This document shows positions 1-8,697 of a stretch of 64,000 bases of DNA, piece by piece (positions within the stretch are counted from its first letter, which is position 1; every line of letters starts with the position of its first letter). A program made the position numbers and the translations under genes. The stretch is from CBDIHH01 sp965279095 (lineage in GTDB: Bacteria > Pseudomonadota > Alphaproteobacteria > Caulobacterales > Caulobacteraceae): positions 134,526-198,525 of the forward strand of contig CBDIHH010000002.1 of assembly GCA_965279095.1 (NCBI GenBank), given 5' to 3'. The notes under the pieces were generated by a model, which saw only the letters and a program-made list of their open reading frames with translations, was not told where the DNA came from and made no database searches.

Positions 1-585
1 GCCGAGGCCGTCCTGGCCCAGGACGCCATCATCGCCACCAACACCTCGGCGCTCAGCGTCACCGAGATCGCCGCCGCCACGGCGGCGCCCGATCGGGTGA
101 TCGGCATGCACTTCTTCAACCCGGTGCATAAGATGAAGCTGGTGGAGCTGGTGCTCGGCCTGCAGACCACCGAGGCGACCCTCGACCGGACCCGGGCTTA
201 CGGCGAGGCCATGGGCAAGACGACCATCGTCGTCAACGAGTCGCCCGGCCTGACCACGAGCCGCATGTCGGCCCTGGCCGGCAATGAGGCGATGTACATG
301 CTGCAGGAGGGCATCGCCTCGGCGGAGGACATCGATACCGCCCTGCGCATGGGCTTCAACCATCCGATGGGGCCCCTGGAACTGGGCGACCTGACCGGCT
401 GGGACACCCGCCTGAGCGTTCTCAAATACCTGCACCAGACCCTGGGCGACCGGTTCCGGCCGTGCCCGCTGATCACCAAGATGGTCGCCTCCGGGCGCCT
501 CGGCCGCAAGACCGGCGCCGGGGTCTACCGCTATGAGGACGGCCAGAAGGTTGCGGGATCCGGCCTGAAAGCGAGCCTGCTGTGA
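1..585 (+). CDS. 3-hydroxyacyl-CoA dehydrogenase, 5' truncated by window edge
   Basis: The frame is open from base 1, so the N-terminal NAD-binding part lies outside the window. The visible 194 residues run from the end of the Rossmann domain (NTSALSVTEIAAAT, then RVIGMHFFNPVHKMKLVE, the classic family signature with the catalytic His) into the C-terminal helical domain (GFNHPMGPLELGDLTGWD). The family oxidises L-3-hydroxyacyl-CoA to 3-ketoacyl-CoA with NAD+ in the cytoplasm. The stop overlaps the GTG of the next gene (a thiolase) by four bases, so the two beta-oxidation steps are translationally coupled. The substrate is not readable; by context it is a short acyl-CoA from ring degradation. 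Confidence 0.93.
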   Translation, partial: AEAVLAQDAIIATNTSALSVTEIAAATAAPDRVIGMHFFNPVHKMKLVELVLGLQTTEATLDRTRAYGEAMGKTTIVVNESPGLTTSRMSALAGNEAMYMLQEGIASAEDIDTALRMGFNHPMGPLELGDLTGWDTRLSVLKYLHQTLGDRFRPCPLITKMVASGRLGRKTGAGVYRYEDGQKVAGSGLKASLL

Positions 586-1748
586 GGGACGTCGTCATCG
601 TCGAGGCGGCGCGCACGCCGATCGGCAAGTTCCGCGGGGCCCTGGCCGCCGTGCGCGCCGATCATCTGGGGGCCCATGTCCTCAACGCGCTGCTGGCCCG
701 CGCCGGCCTCACCGCCGATGTCGTCGACGACGTGGTCTTCGGCAATGTCACCCAGGTCGGCGAGCAGTCGGCCAACATCGCCCGCACGGCCTTGCTGTCG
801 GCAGGCTGGCCCTACGCCATCCCCGGCATGACGGTGGACCGCAAGTGCGGCTCCTCCGAGGCCGCCATCCATGTGGCCGCCGCCCAGATCGCCGCCGGCT
901 ATAGCGAGGTCGTCGTCGCCGGGGGCGCCGAAAGCATGTCGCGCGTGCCCATGGGCGGCAACCGCGACGTCCATGGCGAGCCCTTCGGCTGGATGCTCAC
1001 CGACCGCTACGAGATGACCTCCCAGGGCGAGGCCGCCGAGCGCATCAGCGACCAGTGGGGGCTGAGCCGCGACGACCTGGACGACTACGCCATGGAGAGC
1101 CACCGTCGCGCCGCCGCGGCGGCGGACGCCGGCCATTTCCTCAAGGAGATCGTCCCGGTGCCGGTGGCCGACTACGCCGAGCGCGGATCGGGCGCCGAGG
1201 GCCTGATGTCGCTGGACCAGACGATTCGCCGGGAGACCACCCGGGAAAAGCTGTCGACCCTGAAGACCGCCTTTCGTGAGGCCGGCAAGGTCACCGCCGG
1301 CAACGCCTCGCAGATCTCCGACGGCGCGGCGGCGGTGCTGCTGATGTCGGCGGACGCCGCCCAACGGCTGGGCGTGAAGCCCCGCGCGAGGATTCGGTCG
1401 GTCGCGGTGGTGGGCTCTGATCCCACCCTGATGCTCACCGGGCCGATGGACTCCAGCCGCAAGGCCCTGCGCCTCGCGGGCCTGGACATCGCCGACATCG
1501 ACCTGGTGGAGATCAACGAGGCCTTCGCCCCGGTGCCCATGGTGTGGATGAAGGAACTCGGCGGCCGCTACGACCGGCTGAACGTCAACGGCGGCGCCAT
1601 CGCGCTGGGCCATCCGCTGGGCGCCACCGGCGCGCGGCTGATGACGACCCTGTTGCACGAACTCGAGCGGCGGGACGCGACCTTCGGCCTGCAGGCGATC
1701 TGCTGCGCCGGGGGCATGGCCACGGCCACCGTGATCGAGCGGATCTGA
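582..1748 (+). CDS. Thiolase (acetyl-CoA C-acyltransferase)
   Basis: A 388-residue protein of normal thiolase length. The nucleophile is Cys89 in DRKCGSSEAAIH. The second active-site elements are the NVNGGAIALGHPLGATGAR block (His344) and the C-terminal CCAGGMA motif (Cys375). Thiolases cleave 3-ketoacyl-CoA with CoA to release acetyl-CoA. The GTG start overlaps the preceding 3-hydroxyacyl-CoA dehydrogenase stop, so this is the last step of the same beta-oxidation module. It belongs to the degradative/AtoB-like branch and has no fused domain. A biosynthetic acetoacetyl-CoA thiolase role is possible but less likely next to a dehydrogenase. Confidence 0.93.
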   Translation: MRDVVIVEAARTPIGKFRGALAAVRADHLGAHVLNALLARAGLTADVVDDVVFGNVTQVGEQSANIARTALLSAGWPYAIPGMTVDRKCGSSEAAIHVAAAQIAAGYSEVVVAGGAESMSRVPMGGNRDVHGEPFGWMLTDRYEMTSQGEAAERISDQWGLSRDDLDDYAMESHRRAAAAADAGHFLKEIVPVPVADYAERGSGAEGLMSLDQTIRRETTREKLSTLKTAFREAGKVTAGNASQISDGAAAVLLMSADAAQRLGVKPRARIRSVAVVGSDPTLMLTGPMDSSRKALRLAGLDIADIDLVEINEAFAPVPMVWMKELGGRYDRLNVNGGAIALGHPLGATGARLMTTLLHELERRDATFGLQAICCAGGMATATVIERI

Positions 1749-1808
1749 CATCGGTATAGCGGCTTCGGCGCCACAGGGGCCGACTTAAGCGTAAGCTTGA
1801 CCAAAAGT

Positions 1809-1843
1809 ATTCTGAATACAGAATAGCATTCTTGTGGAAGTCA
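1809..1843 (+). promoter_or_regulatory. Tandem operator A, upstream of TonB receptor
   Basis: Contains the best palindrome of the family, TATTCTGAATACAGAATA (1808-1825, 7-bp arms around AATA), which gives TTC-N8-GAA at 1810. A second TTC box starts exactly 19 bp downstream at 1829. The same 19-bp tandem layout recurs at seven other promoters in the first 39 kb. It lies 89 bp upstream of the receptor start. Confidence 0.6.
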
Positions 1844-1931
1844 TGAACACGTGCATAACTTCTGTTCAACGCCCGGCGGATTCCGATCGGGCCAGCCAGA
1901 CCTCGGCGCCCAACGCCGACGGGGAGGAAAC

Positions 1932-4643
1932 ATGATCGAGCAAACACTCCGCAGCGCGGCGCGTGCGCGCGCCTTGAAGAAGGCCGGCATCGCCGGACTT
2001 CTTGCCGCTACCTGCCTCACGGCCCCCACCTGGGTGCTGGCGCAGGACACGGCCGGCGCCCCGGCCGCCAGCAATCTCGATGAGGTGGTCGTCACCGCCC
2101 GTCGCCGCGAAGAGCGCCTTCAGGACGTGCCGCTGGCCGTCGTCGCCCTGAGCCAGCAAACCCTGGAAGAAAAGGGCGTCCGCGACGCCAACGACATCTC
2201 GCAGGTGGCCCCGGGTCTCAGCATCCAGAACACCACCGCCAACCGCAACAACATCACCTATTCGATCCGCGGCCAGGGCCAGACCTTCGGTCAGAACTCC
2301 CCGGGCGTGGTGCCCTATTTCGCCGAGGTGCCGCAGTTCGGCGACGCCATCTTCGACCTGGCCAACATCCAGGTGCTGAAGGGCCCGCAAGGCACCCTGT
2401 TCGGCCGCAACACCACCGGGGGCGCCGTCCTGTTCGCGCCCCGCGCGCCGTCGGCCGACTTCAACGGCTATGTCATCGGCCGGGTGGGCAACTATTCGCA
2501 GCGTGATATCGAGTTCGGCGTCGGCGGCCCCATCCTGGGCGACAAGCTGATGTTCCGCGTGGCCGGCCAGGTGCTGAAGCGCGACGGCTACACCAAGAAC
2601 CTCGGCGGCGGCCAGAACCTGGATGACCAGGACCGGCAGGCCTTCCGCGCCAGCCTGACCTTCCGGCCTTTCGAAGGCTTTGAGAACACGCTGCTCTATC
2701 AGGACGTCAATGTCGACGAGGCGGGCTCGGGCCTGCAGCTGCGCCGCGCGGTGGCCACCGCCACCAACGGCGCCATCCTGCCGGCCCTGCAGGCGGCCGC
2801 GGCGGCCCAGATCGCCCGCGGACCCCGCACGATCAACGCCAACTACTTCCCCAACTACATCAAGCTCGACAGCCAGGGGTGGATCAACACCACCAGCTGG
2901 AAGCTGAGCGACGCCTTTACGATCAAGAACATCTACAGCCACCGCCGGTTCACCCAGGGCCAGTCCTATGACCTGGACGGCAGCCCCGTCACCCTGCTGC
3001 ACGTGACCAACCCGACGGGCGCCAAGAGCACGGCGATCACCGAGGAAGTCCAGGGCCTGTTCACCCTCGGCCGGTTCGACGGCGTGGTCGGCTACGTCTA
3101 CGAAGAGCAGAAGAACCCCTTCAATGTCGCCTTCGACACGGTCCAGTTCGTCGGCCTTCCCATCGGAGCCGTCAGCCTCAGCCAGAGTGAGACGAGCAGC
3201 AAGGGCGTCTTCGCCCAGACGGACTTCAAGGTCACCGACCAGCTGACCCTGACCGGCGGCGTGCGCCGCACCGAGGACGAGCGCGCTCTCGGCCCGCAGC
3301 AGACCTTCGTGCTGTTCTCCCTGGCCCTGCCCAAGCCCACGGCCCTGACCGCGGCCGCGGTTCCGAAGGTGTCCGCCAAGTTCAAGGCGACCACCTGGAC
3401 GCTGGCGGCGAACTACAAGGTCGATCCTGACCTCAACATCTATGCGACCGTCCGGAAGGGCTTCAAGGGCGGCGGCTTCAACGCCAACGCCATCGCGGCG
3501 GCGGATCGGCTGTTTCAGCCTGAAGAGGTCATCGACTACGAAGTCGGGATCAAAGGCCGCCGCAACTTCGGCGACCTGCAGACCCAGTTCGCTGCCGACG
3601 TCTTCTACGACGACTACACCAACATCCAGCGCTTCGTGAACCTGCCCACCACCCCCGCCTCGACGGTCACCCGCAACGCGGCGGCCGGCAAGGTGAAGGG
3701 GATCGACCTCGACCTCACCGTCGCCCCGTCGAGCTGGCTGAGCATGTCGCTCCAGTACACCTACCTGGACGCGAAATACGACAGCTACAACGACTCCCTG
3801 CTGGGCAATCTGGTCAACAGCCGCTTCCCCAACACCCCCGAGCATCAGGCCACCTTCACCCCGCGGATCGAGCTTCCGATCCCGGCGGAATGGGGCGACC
3901 TGTCGGTGCTGGCCAGCGTCTACTACCAGAGCAGCATCGCCACCGATCCGGCCAACGTCCCCAACGGCAACCCGATCACCGCGACCTCGTCGCTCGGCGC
4001 CAATGTCGACGGCTACACCCGGGTGGACCTGCGCGCCGACTGGCGTGACATCCGCCGCAGCGGCGTCAGCCTCGCCGCCTATGTGCGCAACGTGGCCGAC
4101 GAGGACTATGTCACCGGCACCAATAACCAGCTGACCTCCAACTTCGGCTCGGTGTCCTACCTCTACGGCCAGCCCCGCTTCTACGGGATGGAAGCCCGCT
4201 TCGACTTCGGCGGGCCCAAGGACGCGGTGCCGCCGCCCCCGCCCCCTCCGCCCCCTCCGCCGCCCCCGCCTCCGCCGCCCCCTCCGCCCCCGCCGCCGGT
4301 GGCCTATGAGGCGCGCGAGTTCGTGGTCTACTTCCCCTTCGACCAGTATGTCCTGACGCCGGAAGCCCAGCAGGTCATCGCGCAAGCGGCCGACTATGCG
4401 AAGACCGGCAATGCGACGCGGGTCGTGGTCGTCGGCCACGCCGACACCTCCGGCTCGGCCGCCTACAACGTGCGTCTGTCGGAACGCCGGGCGAAGGCCA
4501 CGGCTGATGCGCTGGTGGGTTCGGGCCTGGCTCAGACCGCCCTGGCGGTCGACTGGAAAGGCGAGGCCGAACCGGCCGTCGCCACCGGCGACGGGGTGAA
4601 GGAGCCCCTCAACCGCCGCGCCACGATCAACATCAACTTCTAA
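1932..4643 (+). CDS. TonB-dependent receptor fused to C-terminal OmpA domain
   Basis: The 903-residue product starts at the ATG behind GGGGAGGAAAC. A longer frame from 1851 has no ribosome site. A signal peptide (cleavage near VLA-QD) precedes a TonB-box-like stretch (DEVVVTARRREERLQDVP) and a plug domain (IQVLKGPQGTLFGRNTTGG). A large outer-membrane barrel ends near residue 760 (MEARFDF). A run of 23 prolines (residues 767-789) then links to a 114-residue OmpA-type peptidoglycan-binding domain (VVVVGHADTSGSAAYNVRLS, SERRAK). Receptors of this class import bulky or scarce ligands with energy from TonB/ExbBD; an attached OmpA domain is unusual and would tether the barrel to the cell wall. A paralogue with an identical OmpA part lies at 60927-63647. 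The tandem operator upstream links it to the catabolic regulon. Confidence 0.93.
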   Translation: MIEQTLRSAARARALKKAGIAGLLAATCLTAPTWVLAQDTAGAPAASNLDEVVVTARRREERLQDVPLAVVALSQQTLEEKGVRDANDISQVAPGLSIQNTTANRNNITYSIRGQGQTFGQNSPGVVPYFAEVPQFGDAIFDLANIQVLKGPQGTLFGRNTTGGAVLFAPRAPSADFNGYVIGRVGNYSQRDIEFGVGGPILGDKLMFRVAGQVLKRDGYTKNLGGGQNLDDQDRQAFRASLTFRPFEGFENTLLYQDVNVDEAGSGLQLRRAVATATNGAILPALQAAAAAQIARGPRTINANYFPNYIKLDSQGWINTTSWKLSDAFTIKNIYSHRRFTQGQSYDLDGSPVTLLHVTNPTGAKSTAITEEVQGLFTLGRFDGVVGYVYEEQKNPFNVAFDTVQFVGLPIGAVSLSQSETSSKGVFAQTDFKVTDQLTLTGGVRRTEDERALGPQQTFVLFSLALPKPTALTAAAVPKVSAKFKATTWTLAANYKVDPDLNIYATVRKGFKGGGFNANAIAAADRLFQPEEVIDYEVGIKGRRNFGDLQTQFAADVFYDDYTNIQRFVNLPTTPASTVTRNAAAGKVKGIDLDLTVAPSSWLSMSLQYTYLDAKYDSYNDSLLGNLVNSRFPNTPEHQATFTPRIELPIPAEWGDLSVLASVYYQSSIATDPANVPNGNPITATSSLGANVDGYTRVDLRADWRDIRRSGVSLAAYVRNVADEDYVTGTNNQLTSNFGSVSYLYGQPRFYGMEARFDFGGPKDAVPPPPPPPPPPPPPPPPPPPPPPPVAYEAREFVVYFPFDQYVLTPEAQQVIAQAADYAKTGNATRVVVVGHADTSGSAAYNVRLSERRAKATADALVGSGLAQTALAVDWKGEAEPAVATGDGVKEPLNRRATININF

Positions 4644-4653
4644 AGACCCTAGC

Positions 4654-4675
4654 GGGAGCCGCCTCGGCGGCTCCC
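4654..4675 (+). terminator. Hairpin after TonB receptor gene
   Basis: A perfect 10-bp stem, GGGAGCCGCC / GGCGGCTCCC with a TC loop, sits 10 bases after the stop. It has no T-run of its own and may protect the 3' end or assist the terminator that follows. Confidence 0.5.
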
Positions 4676-4687
4676 GGACCACCAGGA

Positions 4688-4725
4688 CCGGCCGTCGCGA
4701 TCATCGCGGCGGCCGGTTTTGTTTT
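4688..4725 (+). terminator. Rho-independent terminator
   Basis: CCGGCCG pairs with CGGCCGG, with a further TCGCGA/TCGCGG-rich inner stem, and is followed by TTTTGTTTT at 4717-4725. This is the standard layout for ending the receptor transcript. Confidence 0.8.
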
Positions 4726-4737
4726 GGCCCCTCCCCA

Positions 4738-4851
4738 CCGTCATCGTCCGGCTTGACCGGACGATCCAGCGTCAGGACGTGACCGCTGCGCAAAGCGCCG
4801 CGCGGTGAGGTCGGCGTCGCTGGGTCGTCCGGTCAAGCCGGACGATGACGG
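4738..4851. repeat. Paired intergenic palindromic repeat, copy 1
   Basis: Two 34-bp arms (4738-4771 and 4818-4851) are inverted copies with one mismatch, separated by 46 bp. Each arm is itself a hairpin (GTCCGG-CTTGA-CCGGAC). The outer ends read CCGTCATCG / CGATGACGG. The same design with CGTCATC/GATGACG ends occurs at 48314-48429. It resembles a REP/BIME-like element between convergent genes. Confidence 0.75.
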
Positions 4852-4929
4852 GGCGGTGGCCTGGGCGCAAAAAAGCGCCGCCTCCCTTGCGGGAGACGGC
4901 GCTTTGACTTGGGAAGGCCCGGCCTCAGA

Positions 4930-5502
4930 TCAGAGGAAGATGGCCAGGTTCGGGAAGCCCAGAACCGTCTGGTCGATGATGATTTCGCGGCGGGCCAGCT
5001 TGAAGCTGTCCCCGTCGCGGCGCAGGCGGTCGTTGCGCACCCCGCTGAGGAACATCAGGTTGTTCTCGTCGAACCGGCTGCGGCTGACGAGCATGTAGCT
5101 GGAGACCTCGTATTCGTCCGGACGGTCGGTGGCGTAGACCAGGACGTTGCTGACGAAGCGGCGTGTGCGCGACGGCGGATCCTCGGCCCAGGCGCTCTGG
5201 GTCTCGGTCAGCCGGCCCACGCGGCCGCGGATCGAGGCGTAGGTTTCGTCGAAGTGCATCACCGTGCGGACGATGGACTCCTTCTGGTGCTTCAGGCCGC
5301 GGGTCTGACGGACCGGGCAGGTGTAGACCAGGTCCTCGGCGAGGCGCTGGACCCATTCGCCCAGACGGATCTCGTCGAGGATCAGGGCCTCCTCGTAGAG
5401 GAACTCGCAGATCTGGTTATAGGCCTCGGTGCCCACGCGGACGCGGGCCGGGGGCGGGGCCGGGGGGGCGATGACTTCGGCGAGATTGGCGGCGACGGTC
5501 AT
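4930..5502 (-). CDS. Aromatic-ring-hydroxylating dioxygenase, small (beta) subunit
   Basis: A 190-residue protein of the SnoaL/NTF2-fold beta-subunit family (EFLYEEALILDEIRLGEWVQ; YEVSSYMLVSRSRFDENNLM; the C-terminal DDFKLARREIIIDQ-like strand). Beta subunits have no cofactor; they build the alpha3beta3 hexamer and influence substrate choice. The gene follows the Rieske alpha subunit by 32 bases on the same strand, which secures the assignment. The start is the first ATG after the alpha stop; the ribosome site is weak, so translation may depend on coupling to the upstream gene. Confidence 0.88.
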   Translation of the reverse strand: MTVAANLAEVIAPPAPPPARVRVGTEAYNQICEFLYEEALILDEIRLGEWVQRLAEDLVYTCPVRQTRGLKHQKESIVRTVMHFDETYASIRGRVGRLTETQSAWAEDPPSRTRRFVSNVLVYATDRPDEYEVSSYMLVSRSRFDENNLMFLSGVRNDRLRRDGDSFKLARREIIIDQTVLGFPNLAIFL

Positions 5503-5534
5503 GGGATGTCTATCCGTGTCTGATGGCGATGGGT

Positions 5535-6911
5535 CTACAGCGGGGCCGTCATCAGCTCACGATAGGCCAGCCACCAGTTCCACTGGGTGTCGTCCTTGGT
5601 GAAGCCTTCGTAGACCAGGGCCGGACCGGGCCAGTCGGCCTTCTTCGGCTCGGTGCAGATCGCCTGGTATTTCATGGTCACGCTGCGGGCGCGGGCGCCC
5701 TTGGCGGTCTGGGTCATGTGGGGCCAGGTGTCGGAATCGTCCTGCTCGACCATGCCGGAGGTGCCGAGCATCCGCACCGCGAACTGCAGCGCCTTCTGCT
5801 TGTGTTCCTCAGGGGCGTCCTTCTCGGCCAGGACGAAGTTCATGAACTCCAGCTCGTCGGGGCCCTTGGGGATGTAGGTGTGCAGCGAGGTGACGCCGAT
5901 GATCTCGCCGTCCAGCTGCGGCACATAGATGAAGGCGATCAGCACATTGGGGAACATGCCCCCGACCTGCGGCGGCGAGTCGACCAGGAGTTCCAGCTGC
6001 TCGGGCGTCAGGTTGCGCATCAGCTGCGGCAGCATGTCCTTGGTGATGCCCGGCGGCGGCACGATGGACAGCTTTTCCTCCAGGGTCAGATTGCCGTCGC
6101 GGAAGGCCTTGGCCTGTTTGAACTTGTTGGCCACCGGCATGCAGCGCAGGGCGTGGCCCTGGAGCGAGCCCACTTCGGTGCCGTACATGGAGGTGGTCAG
6201 GTCCCCGTCGCCGAACTTGGCGAACTCGCCCAGCCAGCGGTGCAGGGTCAGGGTGTGGAAGCCGTCGGCCGCGGACTGTTCGCAGGCGGTCTTCCAGTTG
6301 GCCTTGATGGTGAAACGCTGGGGCGGTCCAAGAACCTCCAGGCCGCTGTCGGTGCGGCAGAACAGCATGTCGTAGTACCACTTCATCTCGCCGAGGAACT
6401 CGTCGAAGGACGGGCCTTCCATGTTCCAGGTGGCGAAGATCAGGCCGCCGTAGATGTGCGAGCGCGCCTTCACCAGGCCCAGCTTCTCCTTGGGCAGGAT
6501 ATCGCCGTGCATCTTCTCACCGGCCACCGGGGCGCCGATGAAGTCGCCGTTCGTCTTGAAGGCCCAGCCGTGATAGATGCAGGTATGGACGTTGGCGTTG
6601 CCGGCGTCACTGGTGCACACGCGCATGCCGCGGTGCGGGCAGACGTTCAGCATCACATTGATGTCGCCGTCCCGCTGGCGGGTGATCAGCACCGGGTCAG
6701 AGCCCATGTTCCGGGTGATGAAGTCGCCGGCGTTGGGAATCTCGCTCTCGTGGCCCAGCAGCAGCCAGGTGCGGCCGAACACCTTCTGCATCTCAAGGTC
6801 GTAAAGTTCCGGATCGGACAGGACGCGCAGCTGCACCTCTCGCGTCTCGAGATCGATAAGGTCGCCGATGGCGGTGCCGTCCTTGAGAGTCGGGATGGTG
6901 CGGTCGAGCAT
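5535..6911 (-). CDS. Rieske non-haem iron oxygenase, large (alpha) subunit
   Basis: A 458-residue protein. The Rieske [2Fe-2S] ligands are Cys91/His93 (CPHRGMRVC) and Cys111/His114 (CIYHGW). The catalytic-domain motif starts NWKTACEQSAADGFH, giving the bridging Asp216 and iron ligands His219 and His224; the third carboxylate ligand lies in the C-terminal part. The family inserts both atoms of O2 into an aromatic ring to give a cis-dihydrodiol, or mono-oxygenates or demethylates. It pairs with the beta subunit downstream. Its promoter faces that of the ferredoxin gene at 7103 and they share a triple operator. No dedicated reductase gene is in the window. The substrate is unknown. Confidence 0.93.
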   Translation of the reverse strand: MLDRTIPTLKDGTAIGDLIDLETREVQLRVLSDPELYDLEMQKVFGRTWLLLGHESEIPNAGDFITRNMGSDPVLITRQRDGDINVMLNVCPHRGMRVCTSDAGNANVHTCIYHGWAFKTNGDFIGAPVAGEKMHGDILPKEKLGLVKARSHIYGGLIFATWNMEGPSFDEFLGEMKWYYDMLFCRTDSGLEVLGPPQRFTIKANWKTACEQSAADGFHTLTLHRWLGEFAKFGDGDLTTSMYGTEVGSLQGHALRCMPVANKFKQAKAFRDGNLTLEEKLSIVPPPGITKDMLPQLMRNLTPEQLELLVDSPPQVGGMFPNVLIAFIYVPQLDGEIIGVTSLHTYIPKGPDELEFMNFVLAEKDAPEEHKQKALQFAVRMLGTSGMVEQDDSDTWPHMTQTAKGARARSVTMKYQAICTEPKKADWPGPALVYEGFTKDDTQWNWWLAYRELMTAPL

Positions 6912-6965
6912 CTGGGAATCCTCCGGTACGGCTGCGCCGCCGCTTAATTTCGAACAGATATGGCA

Positions 6966-7019
6966 TTTCTGTTTAGGAAATGCAATTCTGGAGGCCAGAT
7001 AGAATTCTGATATCGAGCG
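6966..7019. promoter_or_regulatory. Triple operator B between Rieske and ferredoxin operons
   Basis: Three TTC boxes start at 6967, 6986 and 7005, exactly 19 bp apart (TTTCTGTTTAGGAAAT, ATTCTGGAGGCCAGAT, ATTCTGATATCGAGCG). The first lies inside a perfect inverted repeat, GCATTTC-N7-GAAATGC (6963-6983). It is placed between divergent genes starting at 6911 and 7103, so one site array could control both directions. Confidence 0.6.
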
Positions 7020-7102
7020 CTGGTTTCTCGTGTCAGATAGATTTTGCCGAACGATCGCCCCCGTGTAGTTTGAGGGGCGCGCGGCGCGGAGGAGACAAGA
7101 GT

Positions 7103-7333
7103 ATGGCGGTGGACAGTTCGCCCCCCGCGGGCAGCCTGAGGGTCACGATCGATCGGACCGCCTGTTGCGGCTACGGCGCCTGCAAGGACATCTGCCCGGA
7201 AGTCTATCAGCTAGAGGGCGGCCTGGTCGTGCTGACCATGGACGTGGTCCCGCCCGAGCTGGCCGAGAAGGCCACCGACGGGGCGGACTCCTGTCCGCAA
7301 GCCGCCATCGTCGTGGAGACAATAGGCGCATGA
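7103..7333 (+). CDS. Small ferredoxin (single cluster, P450/oxygenase type)
   Basis: A 76-residue acidic protein. The start is the ATG behind GGAGACAAGAGT; the frame is open further upstream but would run through the operator. The cluster cysteines lie in CCGYGACKDICPE (from Cys22, with Cys27 and Cys31) and a distal SCPQAA. This is the pattern of the short [3Fe-4S]/[4Fe-4S] ferredoxins that pass electrons to bacterial P450s. It is the first gene of a long operon and overlaps the transporter behind it by four bases (ATGA). It may serve the Rieske enzyme opposite or the P450 at 36765-38045; single-cluster ferredoxins of this type more often pair with P450s. Confidence 0.88.
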   Translation: MAVDSSPPAGSLRVTIDRTACCGYGACKDICPEVYQLEGGLVVLTMDVVPPELAEKATDGADSCPQAAIVVETIGA

Positions 7334-8697
7334 CGGCGGCGCTGGGCGGCGTGGCGGCCCGGCCTGAGCGCGGCGGCCGTCTGGCGCTGGCGGCCCTCAG
7401 CGTCCCCCTGGCGTCCCTGTCCCTGCCGCTGGTGGTGATGATTCCCGCCTACTACGCCCAGGCCCTGGGCCTGCAGCTCGCGGTCATCGGCGCCATCTTC
7501 ACCGTGGTGCGCATCCTGGACATCGTCGTCGACCCCCTGTTGGGAGCGGCGATGGACCGCACCCAGACCCGGTGGGGCCGCTATAAGCCCTGGCTGATCC
7601 TCGGCGCTCCGGCGCTGATGCTGGCGGTCTATCTGCTGTTCATGGCCAAGCCGGGCGTCGGCCCCGCCTATCTGGCGATCACCCTCACGGCGGCCTTCCT
7701 CGGCTGGTCCGTCCTGTCCCTGGCGCAGCTCGCCCTCGCGGCCGGCCTGACCCAGGGCTATGACGAGCGCTCCGGGGTCTACGGCTGGCTGCAGGGCGGA
7801 TTCCTGCTCGGGACCGTGGCGGTGATGGGCTTTCCGCTGCTGATGGCCCGGCTCCATTCGACGATGCCCCCGACCCAGCTGATGGGCTGGGTGATCATCG
7901 TGCTGATGGCGCCCGCCGTCCTGCTGGCCGCCTGGCGCATTCCCGAGGCGGCCGCGGCGGCCCAGCGTCACATCGTCAGCGTCCGCGAATACCTGGCCGT
8001 GGTCGGCCGCCCCGCCGTGCTTCGTCTGGCCGCCATCGACATCCTGTTCGGCCTGGGCTTCGGCTCGGCCTCGGCGGTGATGGTGTTCTTCTTCACCGCG
8101 GCCAAGGGGCTCGACAAGAGCATGGTGGGGGTGATCCTGATCTCGCAGATGACCACCGCCATGGTGACGGTGCCCCTGGTCGCCCTCCTGGCCCGCAAGT
8201 GGGGCAAGCATGTCGCGCTCGGCGTGTCCGGCGTCCTGGCGGCGGTGGTCAGCGGGGTGTTCCTGATCCTGCCTGATGGGAACCTGCTGGCCGTGTGCCT
8301 GGCGATGATGGCCTGGGGCCTGTCCTACGCCGCCTTCACCCTCCTGCCGCGCTCGATGATGGCCGACGCCGGCGACGAGCTGCGGCTGGATTCCGGGTCC
8401 GACCAGACGGGGGTCCTGTTCGCCCTGCTGATCTCCAGCTGGAAGCTCGGCGGCGCCCTGTCGGTGGGGCTGTCCTTCCTCGCCCTGGCCCTGGTCGGCT
8501 ATCAGCCCACCCTGGCCGGCGGCAATTCGCCTGAGGCGATCCGCGGCCTGCAACTGGTCTTCGCCGGCCCTTCCGCGGCCCTGTTCCTGCTCGGGGCCTG
8601 GCTGTCGTTCACCTACCCCCTGACGCGCGCCCGCCACGACGCGGTGCGGGTCGCCCTGGGCGAGATGCCGCCCGCTGCGGGAGCGCCCAACGCATGA
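7330..8697 (+). CDS. MFS transporter, GPH/MelB-like
   Basis: A 455-residue membrane protein with about twelve hydrophobic segments. The loop motif DRTQTRWGRYKPWLI after the second or third segment is diagnostic of the glycoside-pentoside-hexuronide (MelB) group of cation symporters. In catabolic clusters such proteins import organic acids or glycosides across the inner membrane. The start is set by the ATGA overlap with the ferredoxin gene; a longer frame exists but would run through that gene. It also overlaps the following SDR by four bases, so the operon is tightly coupled. The substrate is probably the compound degraded by the surrounding enzymes. Confidence 0.85.
   Translation: MTAALGGVAARPERGGRLALAALSVPLASLSLPLVVMIPAYYAQALGLQLAVIGAIFTVVRILDIVVDPLLGAAMDRTQTRWGRYKPWLILGAPALMLAVYLLFMAKPGVGPAYLAITLTAAFLGWSVLSLAQLALAAGLTQGYDERSGVYGWLQGGFLLGTVAVMGFPLLMARLHSTMPPTQLMGWVIIVLMAPAVLLAAWRIPEAAAAAQRHIVSVREYLAVVGRPAVLRLAAIDILFGLGFGSASAVMVFFFTAAKGLDKSMVGVILISQMTTAMVTVPLVALLARKWGKHVALGVSGVLAAVVSGVFLILPDGNLLAVCLAMMAWGLSYAAFTLLPRSMMADAGDELRLDSGSDQTGVLFALLISSWKLGGALSVGLSFLALALVGYQPTLAGGNSPEAIRGLQLVFAGPSAALFLLGAWLSFTYPLTRARHDAVRVALGEMPPAAGAPNA

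Noticed and set aside
1851..1931. N-terminal extension of the first receptor
   Set aside because: It lacks a ribosome site and would place 27 residues before a normal signal peptide; ATG 1932 has GGGGAGG.
4230..4298. Poly-proline tract as a sequencing or assembly artefact
   Set aside because: Codons are mixed, the frame continues into a good OmpA domain, and the second receptor has an independent Pro-rich linker in the same place.
1866..4682. 938-codon open frame antisense to the TonB receptor
   Set aside because: Low-complexity product (Arg/Gly/Asp runs) without a ribosome site; a shadow of the receptor gene.
5523..6947. 474-codon plus-strand frame over the Rieske alpha gene
   Set aside because: The minus strand codes a full Rieske protein with all ligands; the plus-strand product has none.
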